Below are positions 12,077 to 24,560 of a DNA stretch of 64,000 nt, piece after piece. Source of the DNA: Glandiceps talaboti (Eukaryota > Hemichordata > Enteropneusta > Spengelidae). Position numbers and translations under genes: made by a program. The notes below the pieces were generated by a model. The model saw only the letters and a program-made list of their open reading frames with translations. It searched no databases and was not told where the DNA came from. The stretch lies in assembly GCF_964340395.1 (NCBI RefSeq), contig NC_135549.1, positions 20,729,342-20,793,341 of the forward strand, read 5' to 3'. Position 1 is the stretch's first letter. Each line of letters starts with the position of its first letter.

Positions 12077-12372
12077 TATGACGTTCGCAAATTCACTGAG
12101 AGGAATTCATTGAATTAGCAAAATATGTATGTATTTTACTATTAATAACAAGACTGCGATTGCTTAGCAAGTGTGATTTTGGTGTTGGTAGTTGTAGAAG
12201 GTGGCAGATGTAAAGCTGACATTTTATTACATTATCAAAATATACATGTAGTATGTTTACATTTTATGACATTGTAAATTATATTGACATTCCATACAGG
12301 ATGCCAGCGTTGACGACCTTTTAAGGAAGGTGAGCGAAAAGAACGGTATACCCCTAAAAGAGCAAAGAATAC

Positions 12373-12412
<40 letters not shown>

Positions 12413-15353
12413 CGACCGACTGACTGACTGACTGATGACTGGCTGCGCTGACTGACAAACTAGCAGAATGAATGAATAAATGAATGAATGAATGAATGAA
12501 TAAATAGATAAATAAATAAATAAATAAACGAACGAACGAACGAACGAATAAATGAATGGATCAAATAACGGATGAATGAAAGTATGCGTTAATGGATAAG
12601 TATGAACGAACACTGAAGGAAAGGCCTGTTAAGCAATCTATCCAACATGCCATCTCGTCAACTCTACCGTTTATGCGCGCGCGCACACGTGCACACACGT
12701 ACACACACACACACACACACACACATACATACATACACACATACATACATACATACACACATACATACATATACAAAGAGCATTTATACCCATGAACATA
12801 TAGAGACACGCATTCTACTCTAGTAAATCTTGTGTTTTCAAATAAAAGTATACTTTGAACGCAAATGGAGGGGTGATCGAACCGATAAATACGTTTGTCA
12901 TTTTGAATTTGGAAAACCCAATAACTCAGACGGTGAACTGACTTTAGAACTCAATACACGTACAGTGTTATCGTGGGTCATCGGCACATAGTTCCTTTAC
13001 AATTAATGTGTTGATGGTTAGGTGAATACAGTGTTGGTATGTAGCTAGGTCGTTAATAAGTGTCTTTAACAAAATCACATAACAAAACCTTTGTTAGAAA
13101 TACACGCATGGTCACCAATGCATTTACCAAGGGGTGACATGTATATTGGTTTCAGTAGCATTGTTGAGTATCTTCGTGGACGAAAATGAGTTGTCTGTAT
13201 GTCGCCGCGGTTATTAATACCATAGTCGTGTTGCTGACATTTGTCAAATATGATTAATTTTCGAATTGACCAACTGTATATTGAGTGGTAACTGTTATAT
13301 ACATTCAATGTGGTTTTGATTGACTCTACGAGCTTGTAAGTTGCCACGCAACAGTTCATGTTGTACACACAAAAAAATTATTTTCAGTAAATAGTCCTCA
13401 ACGTTGTAAAGATACTTTGCACTTAAACGATATCAAATACCTATTTAGATATTTGTGTCATGGTAAAGTATGAAGTGCTTTATGTTGATACAATTGGTTG
13501 ACAATGTCGTGGTCAGTAATCGACTGGTCGGCCATTTGCATCCCGGTGTGCATGTTTGAACCCTTGACCTTTGTGAACCATTTAATCTTTGAATCTGTGA
13601 CATTATAGCAGTCTAGGCTCACCAGTCCAATTTGACTTAAAGCAAATTGCCATTTCAATTTTTTTAAATAAAAAAAATCCTCTCTACATTGTGACGTTAT
13701 TACATCGAACATAAGAAAGTGATCTGTCGACAATACTCTTTACAATAATTTACAAATTGTCAGTCTTACATGCATTTGTATATATATATATACAGCAAGA
13801 CGACGTACATCTACGTATTCCCATTCTTTCTGACAGAATTCATTGCCATCGGGACTGATGTAGGGGCACAGAAAACGATATTTGCCGGCAGTGAGCAGAC
13901 TTGCGCAGTAGGCTGTAAGAGACTCTGGTCCGATGGCATGACCACAAGGCATCCTATGTCAGCTATCCCAATCTATCCAGAATAATATATGCCCAGGAAT
14001 CAGGCCGAGATCTGACTAATCCAACGGCCTGTATAATCAGCCTGTATACTTGTCACATGACTCTTATGTTTATATTTTCGACTTTGTACACACAACTACG
14101 TCACTATTTAATAGATCTGGATGAAATATACTTCCCCACTCTACATTACACCATTGAAAGAAATGAACGGTTTTTGTTCAAGTCAACGTTTGTGTTTATG
14201 ACCATCTGTGTGCATTTTGTTGTTGTTGATTCATGTATATTGTATGGCCATGTAGTATAAGAGAAAATTACCAGTACAGTACAAAACAGTATTCCATATT
14301 TAAGTGGTAACAAGTATACTTATTTTTTTTTTTTTTACAGGATGCAACAGTTGATGACCTCCTGCGTAAAATAAGTGAAAAGAATGGCATCCCTGTTAAC
14401 GTACAATACTACAACGGGTGCAGTTTGGCAGTAAGCAGTTAGAAGCTGGTCAGGGGAAACATCTTTCCGACTACTACATCGAAAACAACTCTAACTTATT
14501 TGTTGTTTTACGGCTTCACGGTGGTGCTGATCCGAATAGTGGACAAGATCCGCCACCGAGTTGGGTGGGTTTGGTTTCTTTCAGGAACAAACCTCTCGAT
14601 GAAGATGTAGAGCTCACCGACGATCCTGATATGATCACGTGGGACGACGACAAGCAGAACAAGCGAGCTAAGATGCCTTGTGGTCATGCCATCGGACCAG
14701 AGTCTCTTACAGCCTACTGCGCAAGTCTGCTCACTGCCGGCAAATATCGTTTTCTGTGCCCCTACATCAGTCCCGATGGCAATGAATTCTGTCAGAAAGA
14801 ATGGGAATACGTAGATGTACGTCGTCTTGCTGTACTTTCCCCCGGTGAGAAGAAGAGATTCGAAACATCAATCGCTACCAATTATCTCCGCAAAGCTCAG
14901 GGCATACAGGAATGTCCCCAGTGCAAGACACTCTGCGAGAGGGTAGACAAGAAAAATCACCGAGTCGTCTGCATAATCTGCCACAAACAAAAAGGCACGA
15001 TGTTCGAGTTTTGCTGGTATTGTCTACATGAATGGAAGACGAAGGGTAGCATTACTCAATGCGGAAACACTGTCTGCAGCGGTAAAGATCCGAGGTTGAA
15101 GATCCTACAGGAGTGCCCGAAGAAGAACATCGTTGGTGTAGATGACTGTCCGTCTCGTCGAGCTTGCCCAGGCTGTGGAATGCTGATCGAGCACGAGAAG
15201 GCCTGTAAACACATGGCGTGTACCTGTGGTCAGAGATTCTGTTTCATCTGTTTGAAAGCACCAAGTGAAAGCAACGGAGAATACCAGTGCGGGTCTTACA
15301 ATAGTCCATGCACAGTTGCCCCCATCCAAACCAAAATACCAGGCTCCGAGTAG
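11944..15353 (+). CDS. Ubl-RBR E3 ligase-like gene A, frameshifted copy
   Basis: Exon 1 is 11944-12027 (28 codons, MSNGHDPNMWQLFLHGIQGG...). Exon 2 is 14341-15353, after a T-rich tract and ACAG. It encodes the rest of a ubiquitin-like domain ending LRLHGG, an acidic linker, a RING1-like part starting MPCGHAIGPESL, an IBR-like Cys cluster (ECPQCKTLCE... FCWYCLHEWK) and RING2 (ACPGCGMLIEHEKACKHMAC, then FCFICL). It ends KIPGSE. In RBR ligases the first Cys of the 'CKHM' segment accepts ubiquitin; here it is present with its nearby His. Compared with copies B and C, 8 extra bases (TACTACAA, near 14407-14414) follow the 'PVNVQ' codons and shift the frame, so normal splicing would stop after about 61 aa. 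It may be a pseudogene, a null allele or an assembly error. The downstream frame is otherwise open. Confidence 0.8.
12300..12372 (+). pseudogene. Broken Ubl exon relic
   Basis: After a good acceptor (TCCATACAG) the sequence reads DASVDDLLRKVSEKNG, IPLKEQRIL, the same as the start of exon 2 in the Ubl-RBR genes. It then runs straight into a (CTGT)n tract and never resumes. It is a second, truncated copy of exon 2 inside the intron of gene A. Confidence 0.8.
12370..12560. repeat. Mixed tetranucleotide repeats
   Basis: (CTGT)n at 12370-12411, a short (GACT)n, then (GAAT)n, (AAAT)n and (GAAC)n blocks to about 12560. They replace the lost part of the Ubl exon relic. Confidence 0.9.
12680..12770. 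repeat. (AC)n and (CATA)n microsatellite
   Basis: Alternating purine-pyrimidine GCGCGCGCAC start, then AC and CATA units. Confidence 0.9.
13791..13953 (-). repeat. Inverted copy of an RBR exon segment
   Basis: These 163 bp are the reverse complement of 14672-14834 in exon 2 of gene A. I compared them by eye and saw no mismatch or indel. They encode, on the minus strand, the RING1-like piece from PCGHAIGPES to VDVRRLAV. Flanks do not match: a (TA)n tract on the left, unrelated sequence on the right. The copy lies in the intron of gene A, 718 bp from its match, so the pre-mRNA could fold into a long perfect duplex. Confidence 0.92.
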
Positions 15354-15530
15354 ATCGCTAGTAGATATATAGTGTTAGAGATACCAAACTTCTCATTAGA
15401 AAGATTTGCAAAAATCCCTACACTTGTTTGAATCGGGGGGGGGGTAGGGCTATTGAATTGACAATATTAAGAAATACAGAACTATGAAGAATATATACTA
15501 AGTAACGAAAGCAAGTCGGCTACTTTGTCA

Positions 15531-15536
15531 AATAAA
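15531..15536 (+). terminator. Candidate poly(A) signal of Ubl-RBR A
   Basis: AATAAA about 180 bp after the stop codon at 15353. Confidence 0.4.
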
Positions 15537-15921
15537 TGAATTCAGTGATATATACAGATAAGAGGAATCGCCAAGTCATTCATTTTAGTAATCGTCTCTT
15601 TACAATTCGATTTATAAAGCAATAGACAAACGTCAAAGAAACAATTGCAAAAAGCTGAGAGAACAATATAAACCCACAAAAACTACCAACTAACAAATTA
15701 AGCAAAATAACAACTAATTAGCAAATAAAGTCAAAAATCGAATCGACCATTCAGCCTATCGATTACGTCATTGGTCAGCGGATATGTCTTGGCTATGGTT
15801 TTTCAATTGAAGTTAGGGGAATTTTCACTGACATTACACTTGGCTAAAATAGTTTGTGAGACGAACATTATTTACACTTCACTATTATTTCAAAACATTT
15901 ATATTGAAGTTATAGCATTAT

Positions 15922-16266
15922 ACATACACATACATACATACATACATACATACATACATACATACATACACATACATACATACATACATACATACATACA
16001 TACATACATACATACATACACATGCATACATACATACATACATACATACATACATACATACATACATACATACATACACACATACATACACACACATGCA
16101 TACATACATACATACATACATACATACATACACACACATATACATACATACACACACACACATACATACATACATACATACATACATACATACATACACA
16201 CATGCATACATGCATACATGCATACATGCATACATACATACATACATACATACATACATACATACA
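15922..16266. repeat. (CATA)n microsatellite with CACA/CATG variants
   Basis: About 345 bp of CATA units with scattered CACA and GCATACAT variants. Open frames through it on both strands are artefacts of the repeat. Confidence 0.98.
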
Positions 16267-17980
16267 TGTTTGTCCTTGATTATATTCGTTGACGTCATTT
16301 ACATCCTATGTAAAAAAAATATTATTTTTTGAATAATTACGTGTCATCATTATTTTTATATGACGTTTCGAACAATCAAAGAGAGAAACTATAAACACCC
16401 GAAACATGAAGCACGCCCCCATGCGACAGGAGGACGCGCATGTAATGTCTGAACGATACCAGTGGAGTGGATGACAGATTTAAAGATATAGCTGTTGACT
16501 GACAAATGATTGGCTTTTCGCCCAGGCTTAGCGCAGGGGGACAGCTACGCAACGAGCTGTTACAATTGTATAAGTGGATTCGTCTGATTTTTTTGTTCTA
16601 AATACAATATGAATATTTAGTATGTGTGTGCGTGTAATAAATGTTTACGTTAACCAATATACACATATTGTACGCCTCAATGTTTGTGTTATGAAAATCT
16701 ACATACTATGATTAGAATCCAAATGCAGGTTCAAAGGTCACCCCACTGGATGAACCATGGACACATATTTTTTACCAAAAGTAACAAAAGTGTCAGGTGG
16801 GACATTTGTAATGAAATGATAGTTTATTTCTCATCAATGAATATTTGTACACTGCTAATAACCATCAGGGTAACCATCAAAGGGTCAAAGTACTCTTATG
16901 TCGACATGGTAAAGTTTGTGCAAGGAAGATAATGTTTTTGTCTTTTGTTCTACTTTCACTATTTCATGTGTACGGTCAATTCCGTGTTCAGTAGGTATAA
17001 CAATGTTAATATAACATCTCAAATAACATTACGCCACAAAATTGTCATTTGCGACCAGGATGGCTAGCCACGGTGGATCGGAGGGGGGGGGGGGGGCGGC
17101 GATTTGACACAATTTCAAAATCCCCGTTGATTGAAAAGCACAGTATCCACCTATACTTTATATTTATAAGCACTAACAATGGAAGCAACGATCAAAAAAG
17201 AGCAAGCGAACCTTACAAAATGTCGTCGCCGGCTGTCAAATGAACCCCCTAAGTACACATTATTTTTCACAAATGAACAATGACGTCAGATTTCCTGGAA
17301 TTAGCAAAATGAAAATGTTAAAAACAGAGATCAAACCGAGTATCTGCATGTCACTGATTGCCTCAAACTGAGTAATTTTTATCTGTCCACATCACTGAAC
17401 TTCAATCATTATTTAATAAAACTGAACACTGGTATTCATATATTATATTGTCATTATCAATTTCCTTTTGATTGTATGTTTACTGCCAATCTTACATTCA
17501 TATACATCATAGCATAAAAATACATTTTCATACCAGCCTCTCACGTGTGTATGCTGTTTGAAGGTTTTACTCAACTGTAACAATTTAAGAATTGTCAGCT
17601 CCCTTCCTACCTTCACCAAACGATAACAATCTAAACAAAGTCAAGGTCAATCTAGGGACAGCATGGCCCACATAACATTCATAATGATAATTAGTGACAT
17701 TTTGGCTAAAACATTTTCACTTTCACATGCATATTTTGACGCAAAAGTCAAACAAATTGATAACATACGACATAATTATTAACTCCTAGTCAGTTTTATT
17801 CAAAATATCTCGTTGGCACAGAAAGGCCTTCGAATTCCATGTACAGGCAAAACAGACAAAAAACATGTAAGAAAATGTTAGAATAAAAGGTTTTTGGATA
17901 CAAAGAATTGTTAACAATGTACTCATTTCAAATAGCTATAAATAACGCGATGATGTATACCCTGTCTACATTAATTTAAT

Positions 17981-19389
17981 CTAACATTGGAGTGGCGCTA
18001 TATCACCAGTGCTGTGTCCTCCACAAGGTAGAGACGAATTGCGCGCAGCCGTCTTCAGACAGATAAAACAGAACTTCAGTCCACAACGACACACCATCTC
18101 TCTACATCCACTTTCATGTTCGATAATAACAGTACAGGTGGGACAGGCACGAAAAGTTGGACAGTTGCTCACACTGGATATTATCTTTTTGGGACATTCT
18201 CGTAATATCTTCACCCGCCATTCAGAATCGGAACGGCCACTTTGAACTACTGTCAGCGTAGAGTAATCTCCAACACCGTAGTCGGACAGACGTCGTTCTC
18301 GCAAGTGATGTATTTCTTGTCCGCCGTATATAATCCTCCAAGAATCCACTGGCAGTGAACTGTATCCGCTTATTTTCCTCATTAGATCGTCCACAGTTGC
18401 CTTCTGTTCTTAGAAAAATAAAAGATTCAATATAAAAATTAAAATTCTCCTCTCCACGTTCGGTAAATACAGAATTAGTATAATATTACACACTGTATTT
18501 CAAGAAATCTGTATAGAAAGCAAGCTGTATTTGTCATATTTAGGATGTGAATTCAAGTCCTCAAATCTGACACATGGTAACAGCGAGTTCATTGGTCACC
18601 TTTACGGGAAATCTAATCTACTGGACGTCGCCGTTAGTATTTCCAGACACTGTCGACCATTTTTGATATATCCAGAGAACTCGGGAAACGTTCACCTTTA
18701 ATCTCAGCTCTGACTCTGATTTCGGAACCAAAAATGTAATGTTTGCACGTGAATCCGTTCCAAGAAATTGAACAGTTCAACAGATGTACGATTCATTTGA
18801 TGCCATGATGTCAAGATTGTCTGATAATCACAGATGCATGTACGTAACTGGTTAGAAACTATGCTGAGTGAAAAAGTGTTGAGTAGTCATTACCCTATAG
18901 GTGATGTTTGACGTTACTCTACTCGGCTAAAATTCTACATGTAAAACCAACCACACTCGACTCTATCACTGGCCTGATTTCATTTCTAAATATTGTTGTC
19001 AACTACAGGGTGTGTGATCGATTTATCGCTGAACACGCTCCACAAAACAATGATAGAGGCGAGTACTCGGACAGATATTTGTATTATGCTTAGTAAAATA
19101 TCACCTGGTAACTTTCGTTTTAAAAGTGAAAGAGAATAATTGTAACAACTCTCCGTATATATTTCCCGAGAATGTTACATTACACGTGTAAAACTGGATC
19201 TGTCATTAGCTGACTGTTTACATGTCGACCAGAATTGTTCCAGAGGATGGCTCATTTCAAAATATATAGCGGCGGTGAAAATGTGACCTTTACATTTGTA
19301 TTTACCGTGTTCAATTCAATGATGATGTTACCACCAGATTCAGTGACACCACTAACACATATTTGCCAACTGTTAGCGTACAGGTCCAT
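17981..19389 (-). CDS. Shortened Ubl-RING2 protein (RBR with RING1/IBR deleted)
   Basis: Exon 1 19306-19389 (28 codons, MDLYANSWQICVSG...) and exon 2 17981-18403 give 168 aa. Exon 1 has the same length as that of gene A, ends in phase 0, and is followed by GTAAAT; exon 2 follows AACAG. The Ubl part (KATVDDLMRKISGYSS... RLSDYGVGDYSTLTVV) lacks the terminal Gly-Gly. It joins almost directly to WRVKILRECPKK and RING2 (ACPTCTVIIEHESGCREMVC, FCFICL). The whole RING1-like and IBR part found in A-C is missing, as is the KIPGSE end. The candidate catalytic Cys is present (SGCREM), but the following His is Glu. Without RING1 it cannot bind an E2 in the usual way, so a regulatory or decoy role, or a decaying gene, is possible. 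Confidence 0.75.
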
Positions 19390-19510
19390 CGTAGTTTGTT
19401 TTCGTTTCTTCTCGCTGCTTGTCCAATCTTGATTAACAGACACCTTCTACGACTGTAATCCACTGTGGGTCCAGACGAAGTAGCGTGTAACGATTATACG
19501 CACAGTGGGA

Positions 19511-19520
19511 GGGAAATACC
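19511..19520. promoter_or_regulatory. NF-kappaB-like site upstream of Ubl-RING2 gene
   Basis: GGGAAATACC differs at one position from GGGRNWYYCC and lies 121 bp upstream of the minus-strand start codon at 19389. It is the weakest of the five motifs. Confidence 0.35.
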
Positions 19521-21043
19521 CGTGATGGGAATTACACATAAAGCCATGAGTCACCTGGAAAACACGCACCTCTGCCTTTTCAACGTCGTTAAATCGAAAG
19601 AATCTAGTATATTTGATACACAGGTAAAGTGTGTATACTATGAATGAAAGCGGCTTTAGACAATTCTTTGAAAACTTTAAACAATTCTTCGAAAACTGTA
19701 TATAATATTCGATGGAATAGCATGCGCAACACTATGCCGACACAGAGAAATCGAAAGTGGGTAAGGCCAGGCGGTAAATTTAATAAAGTATTATTCGAAA
19801 GGTATTAGTCCAATTATTTAGAGTAAGATAACAAGATTTTTCGTGATAGATGAACCGCGATCAGTGTCACACAGTGAAATCACTGGGTTTCAAGTGCAGA
19901 TTTAGCTGTGACGTCAGCGTCACCTGATTTACGTCATTGTACGCTGCCAGTCATTCTATAACGCGGTCTTCATGTAAGAGAGGGAATAAATATAACCGTG
20001 ACGTATATAAACAAATTAGGTACACAATACGATGTTGCGGGCAAACAATAATACAAGCAGTCGCATTATTTTCGTACAAGAATTAAATCTAGAAATGCTC
20101 TGTACTATTTCCACGGTTGACATACAAGACTTCCATAACAACAGGATGTTCAATTCCAATTTAGAGAGCCGTCATTATTTATGACGGGGGGGGGGGTCGG
20201 GGAGGGGGGTTCGGAGGAGTACGGGTTGGGGGGGGGGGGGTCACTAAAAAACTGGGGAGTGAAATTGGGAACTACTCAAACTTTTTGTTATTTTATTTTT
20301 AACTTATGTTTTAACTTATGTTTTTTTTTCTGTTAGAATTTTTCAGTACACAGCCCCTATGAAAATGCATACACATTTGACATATACATGTAGTTTCTGT
20401 AATACAAATTGATCAAACCGATACTAGTACATAGAGTTCTGTTACATAAAACACATCATTAAATGATAGTAAGGAATAACCTGGTTAAAGAAATAAACAG
20501 CTAACGCCACACACAGCAGGAGGGCAAAGTCTGACCAAATAGGATCAACTCATCTAGAATATCACTGTGTATATTAATATATGTCAGTCAGTGAAAGCAT
20601 ACCAGATACTGGGATGATATAGTAACGTGGTGAGCTGACAGGTTTCATTGCAGATATGTATAACTGGTAAATACTGATTATAGATATTAAATACATGATG
20701 AAAACAAAGAACATGGTAATATATAGCTAACTTTTCAATCCACAGATACTAGTACATGGCGTTCGGTTACATGAAATGAATATGTAAGTATTCTACGACA
20801 TACAACTACACTTTGAGAATTTTTCTAGTGTTAGTATTCTGAATTAAAATTTCAATTGTGATCAGGGGAAGGTATTGTTATCACCTTGGCGTGTTAAAAA
20901 TAATACAATTTTAGTTTTAGTCCTTGCATTTCAAAATTTTCTAGGGGCTGAAGTGGACCCCCTCCTGTACCTACCCTCACACTGCTCCCTTTTATTTTGA
21001 TGTGTAACTGTCAGTCGAAATTTAACGCCCACGCCGGAGTACA

Positions 21044-21093
21044 AGTATGTATGTATGTATGTATGTATGTAAGTAGGTAGGTAGGTATTGTAT

Positions 21094-21126
<33 letters not shown>

Positions 21127-21180
21127 CTGTTTGCGTGCGTGCGTGCGTGCGTGCGTGCATGGATGGATGGACGGACGGAT
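21044..21180. repeat. (GTAT)n/(GTAG)n/(GT)n/(GCGT)n/(GGAT)n microsatellite
   Basis: Compound simple repeat of five short blocks in intergenic DNA. Confidence 0.9.
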
Positions 21181-22014
21181 GTCTCAATGGAACACTCAAC
21201 CTCAATTTGTGTAATGTTTGTGGAATGCCATTAACAGTTATGACTGTGAAATGGTGGGGGTAGGAAGGGGTTACTCAACACATTTCAAGCCAGGCAGGGG
21301 GGTTACTCAAAGTTTCTAAATTTTCAAAGCAATTTCTCCAACCCCCTTGGTCATAAATAATGACAGCTTCATTAATACACCTTGTGATGAGTCAAAACAT
21401 GTTTTATAAAAAGATATACAATATAAAGTCTGCTATCAAACATTACATGCGTGCATGGATAACTTCTTTTGTAACTTATAAATTCGATTAATCCATCTTC
21501 TGACTATTGTGTTCTGTACATAAACATGGTCTACAGTAATAAGGCTGGGATCAGAATGTACGGCATGGGGCCCTGGGGAGAAATGGGGGGGGGGGGGCCA
21601 GTTAATTGTGAGGCAGTCTTTAACCAAGCAAATGTGTGCCAACCAAAATATCTCTGAATAGGTAAGTTAAAGCCCAATGTGAGATCTTTTTCGCAAAGCC
21701 CACATACATTCGTAAAGATATCTCTCATTGTTATGTATGGACGCTGAAGTTGATTTTCACGGTTAGTTTAATGTAGTGTACCATAATGTACATCTCTGAA
21801 GTGGTGGGGGTGGGGTACTGTATAATTACACTTAATTACATCATCATCACTGCTACCATTACCATCATATTTAACAACAACATTCACAGACAGTGTGAGT
21901 GATAAAGTGAGATGGTACACTCAACAAAATGCATCATTTTATTAAACAATTCTCTTACAATATATGTATTTTTTCTTCCGTAAGGAAGAGATGTATTAGT
22001 GGGTGAAAGTTTGT

Positions 22015-22120
22015 GTGTATGTCTGTCTGTCTGTGTGTCTGTCTGTGTCATCGTTTTCTCCAAAATGGCTGGCTCAATTCAAACGAAATTTGGCACAACT
22101 GTTCCGTTGAGTAATGGCAA
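22015..22120 (+). repeat. Dispersed repeat, plus-strand copy
   Basis: GT/CTGT-rich tract, then 'TTTTCTCCAAAATGGCTGGC' and 'ACGAAATTTGGCAC'. It resembles the minus-strand copy at 10625-10745. The right boundary is unclear. Confidence 0.45.
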
Positions 22121-24454
22121 GAACTGATTAAGTTTTGGTAAAATGGACATTAATGAGCAATTTGTGTAATTAATCGGCCAATCGTCTGGTTGCACACACG
22201 CTTCGGTTTTGAAAGTGCGCCACCAACGTCGATGTAAGGTAAACCAGGAAGTGTTTGTTTTGATATTTTCATTGAATCTGAAGATTATTACATCAAAGCA
22301 AGGAGGTGAGCACTGAAAATACACATCATCTGTAAGCTTTATTGCAAAAATATACAGTCATGACCGTCTGCTCACTTCACACCTTTCACGCATGTATATG
22401 ATTTGGAGCAGATGGTGCATCTGTCAATCTCGATCGAAACAAGAATGTATACACTTTACCCAGGGATGAAGTAGGGCAATAATACCTTATCACTTCACTG
22501 TATTAAAGTCGTTCAACTCTTACGATCCATACCGTGAAGTGAGTAAACATTCTGATGCGTAATAGCAATGTTATGCGGGTTTCAATTTCATTTATTATTT
22601 GCCATGGAAACGGGTGTACATATCCCGGGTATGTAGGGGATCATAAAAGCCGAGTGCAGTCGAGAATGGCAAGATTTCCTGGTATTTGAGCAATGTTTTT
22701 GACAACTAATTTTCATTGGGACTTGAAAAAATCACAGATGTAGAGCTAAATTTCTTGCATGAATCATGAAATTGCAAGATTACCCTTATGGAAGGCATTC
22801 AGTTTAAATCTGGTTATTTTTGTATTTTGGCATGTAAAGTACTTGTAAAAATAAATGTTTGAGTGCTCATCTCACTTTTACATATCAAAACACAAAACAA
22901 ATTTCCAAAATGATGACACACACACACACACACATCATATTGCCTTACATCACTCAATCAAAGCCCGTGAGATGTAAAATTTAGAATGAATAAAAGTACG
23001 AACGTACAGGAACAGGTGTGTGTGCTTCTCTTGTGTGTATACGTAAGAATGCAGGGCTTACATATAAAGATTATGGAATAAAACTACCATGAAGGCAAAT
23101 GTCGCTCTTTTTGATGGGAACGATAACAAATTCAAAATATGGGCCTGGTAGATATATGATTGGCCCCTGCCACTACTACGTCCAAGTCGGTCTAGTAGCG
23201 ACCACACCTCATTTTACATAGACAAATTATTTGATTTGGTATATTTTAATAGCTATCAAAATGACGTATAAGTACCATAATTACACCAATAGGATTTTGT
23301 AGTATATTGCCGTCCGAAAATGGATGTGATTTGCATGTATCATCTCTGTGGGATACTTGGACATTATGAACAGACTCGTATATATATCTAGACTTTTAAG
23401 TCTGGTTTTGATTGATTGATTGATTGATTGATCGATTTACTTGATCTTTTTACTGAAATTTCGCGTGACTGCGAAATCTCGCGTGATTTCGTAACATCGT
23501 TTTTATCAGAATCATGCGTACGACTGAGTTCTTATGTTTTTACTGGTGCCGATAATTATGCAAATTGTGGGAGTGAGTGGCTGGTGAAAAAACCAATCAA
23601 GCAAGGAGCGAGGTCGAGAAGCTTCGTGTTTCAAATAATGTGAACTTTCACCTTTTAAATTACCTACATCTTAATATTAACATCTGGCAGTGGGTTTCAG
23701 CATCGATTTCGGACTCCTCAAGTTTAACTCTATAGTCAAATGGGGCTGGCCTAGAAGAGAGTTACGTGTATTCAAGGCTATATCTCTGGTTAAGACTAGG
23801 ACGGCTGGCAAGGCTTAATTATGTTAAGTTATTGATGCGTAGAAACTGGGAGACTATATTTGCCGAATGGTTGAGTCAGGCGACCTTTTGAATCAGGTGA
23901 CAGGTAATACTAGTAAGACACGTCTGGTTATGTTGATGAATAAACGTTAATTGCTTCTCATGAATAATTCAGATCATGACATTATGGGAGAGCTCTGCAG
24001 TGATTCTGATTACTCAAACGATGTTACTCTCAATCATGCAAGTCTGTTTATTAGGAAATCGATAAGAAATATCACTAATCAATCAATCAGTCAATTAAAA
24101 TCATAACTTTACCAGTTTATCCATATCTCGTTAGCATGTTAAAAGACCAATAAGAAGCACCCAGTGCATCTTTACAACCCGAAGCCTGCAAAGTAGATTT
24201 GTATATCACCATAGATTATAATGGTTATGGACTCGTACCCTGCTTTAAATGTACATGAGTCTGACCGAGTTATTCAAGGGTTACCTGTACACTAACTGGG
24301 GCAAAGTTATAGGAAAGTGGTAATTACAGGAATGACATCGAGATAGTAAGAGTAGTTGATAATATAATGATAAACTTTATTAGAATTCAGTGCAGAGGAG
24401 AACATTACATGACAGACAGAAATGTATTTAGGGGTTATATATATATATGGTGTG

Positions 24455-24560
24455 GATATAGATTACGTGTATCCGCACCCAAAATTCAGCACCCCAACAA
24501 TTTTACCCAGTTACTGTAATGTTCTACTTATAGATAATATTGACCACTGATTAAAATGTA
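24455..24560 (+). repeat. Dispersed repeat, copy 2
   Basis: Second copy of the element at 1130-1300: the CCGCACCCAAAATTCAGCAC block, then CAGTTACTGTA, then CTACTTATAGATAA in the same order. Confidence 0.5.

Larger units (their letters stand above)
15354..17980. other. Intergenic between Ubl-RBR A and the Ubl-RING2 gene
   Basis: Two genes point at each other here. The stretch holds a (CATA)n array (15922-16266), a short poly-G run near 17083 and AT-rich sequence. No exon is recognised. Confidence 0.5.

Noticed and set aside
13740-13952. 70-codon RBR-like frame on the minus strand as a separate gene
   Set aside because: It is only the inverted copy of part of gene A exon 2, without promoter, splice sites or the rest of the domains.
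14057-14260. 67-codon plus-strand frame before gene A exon 2
   Set aside because: AT-rich, inside the intron, with no family features.
15771-16332. Overlapping open frames up to 173 codons
   Set aside because: Same artefact from the second (CATA)n array.
16500-16570. Possible tRNA or small RNA
   Set aside because: GC-richer than its surroundings, but I could not find a cloverleaf or the B-box pattern.
22079-22324. 81-codon minus-strand frame
   Set aside because: It overlaps a dispersed repeat and has no recognisable domain.
23428-23643. 71-codon plus-strand frame
   Set aside because: No similarity, no splice signals in a useful place; probably chance.
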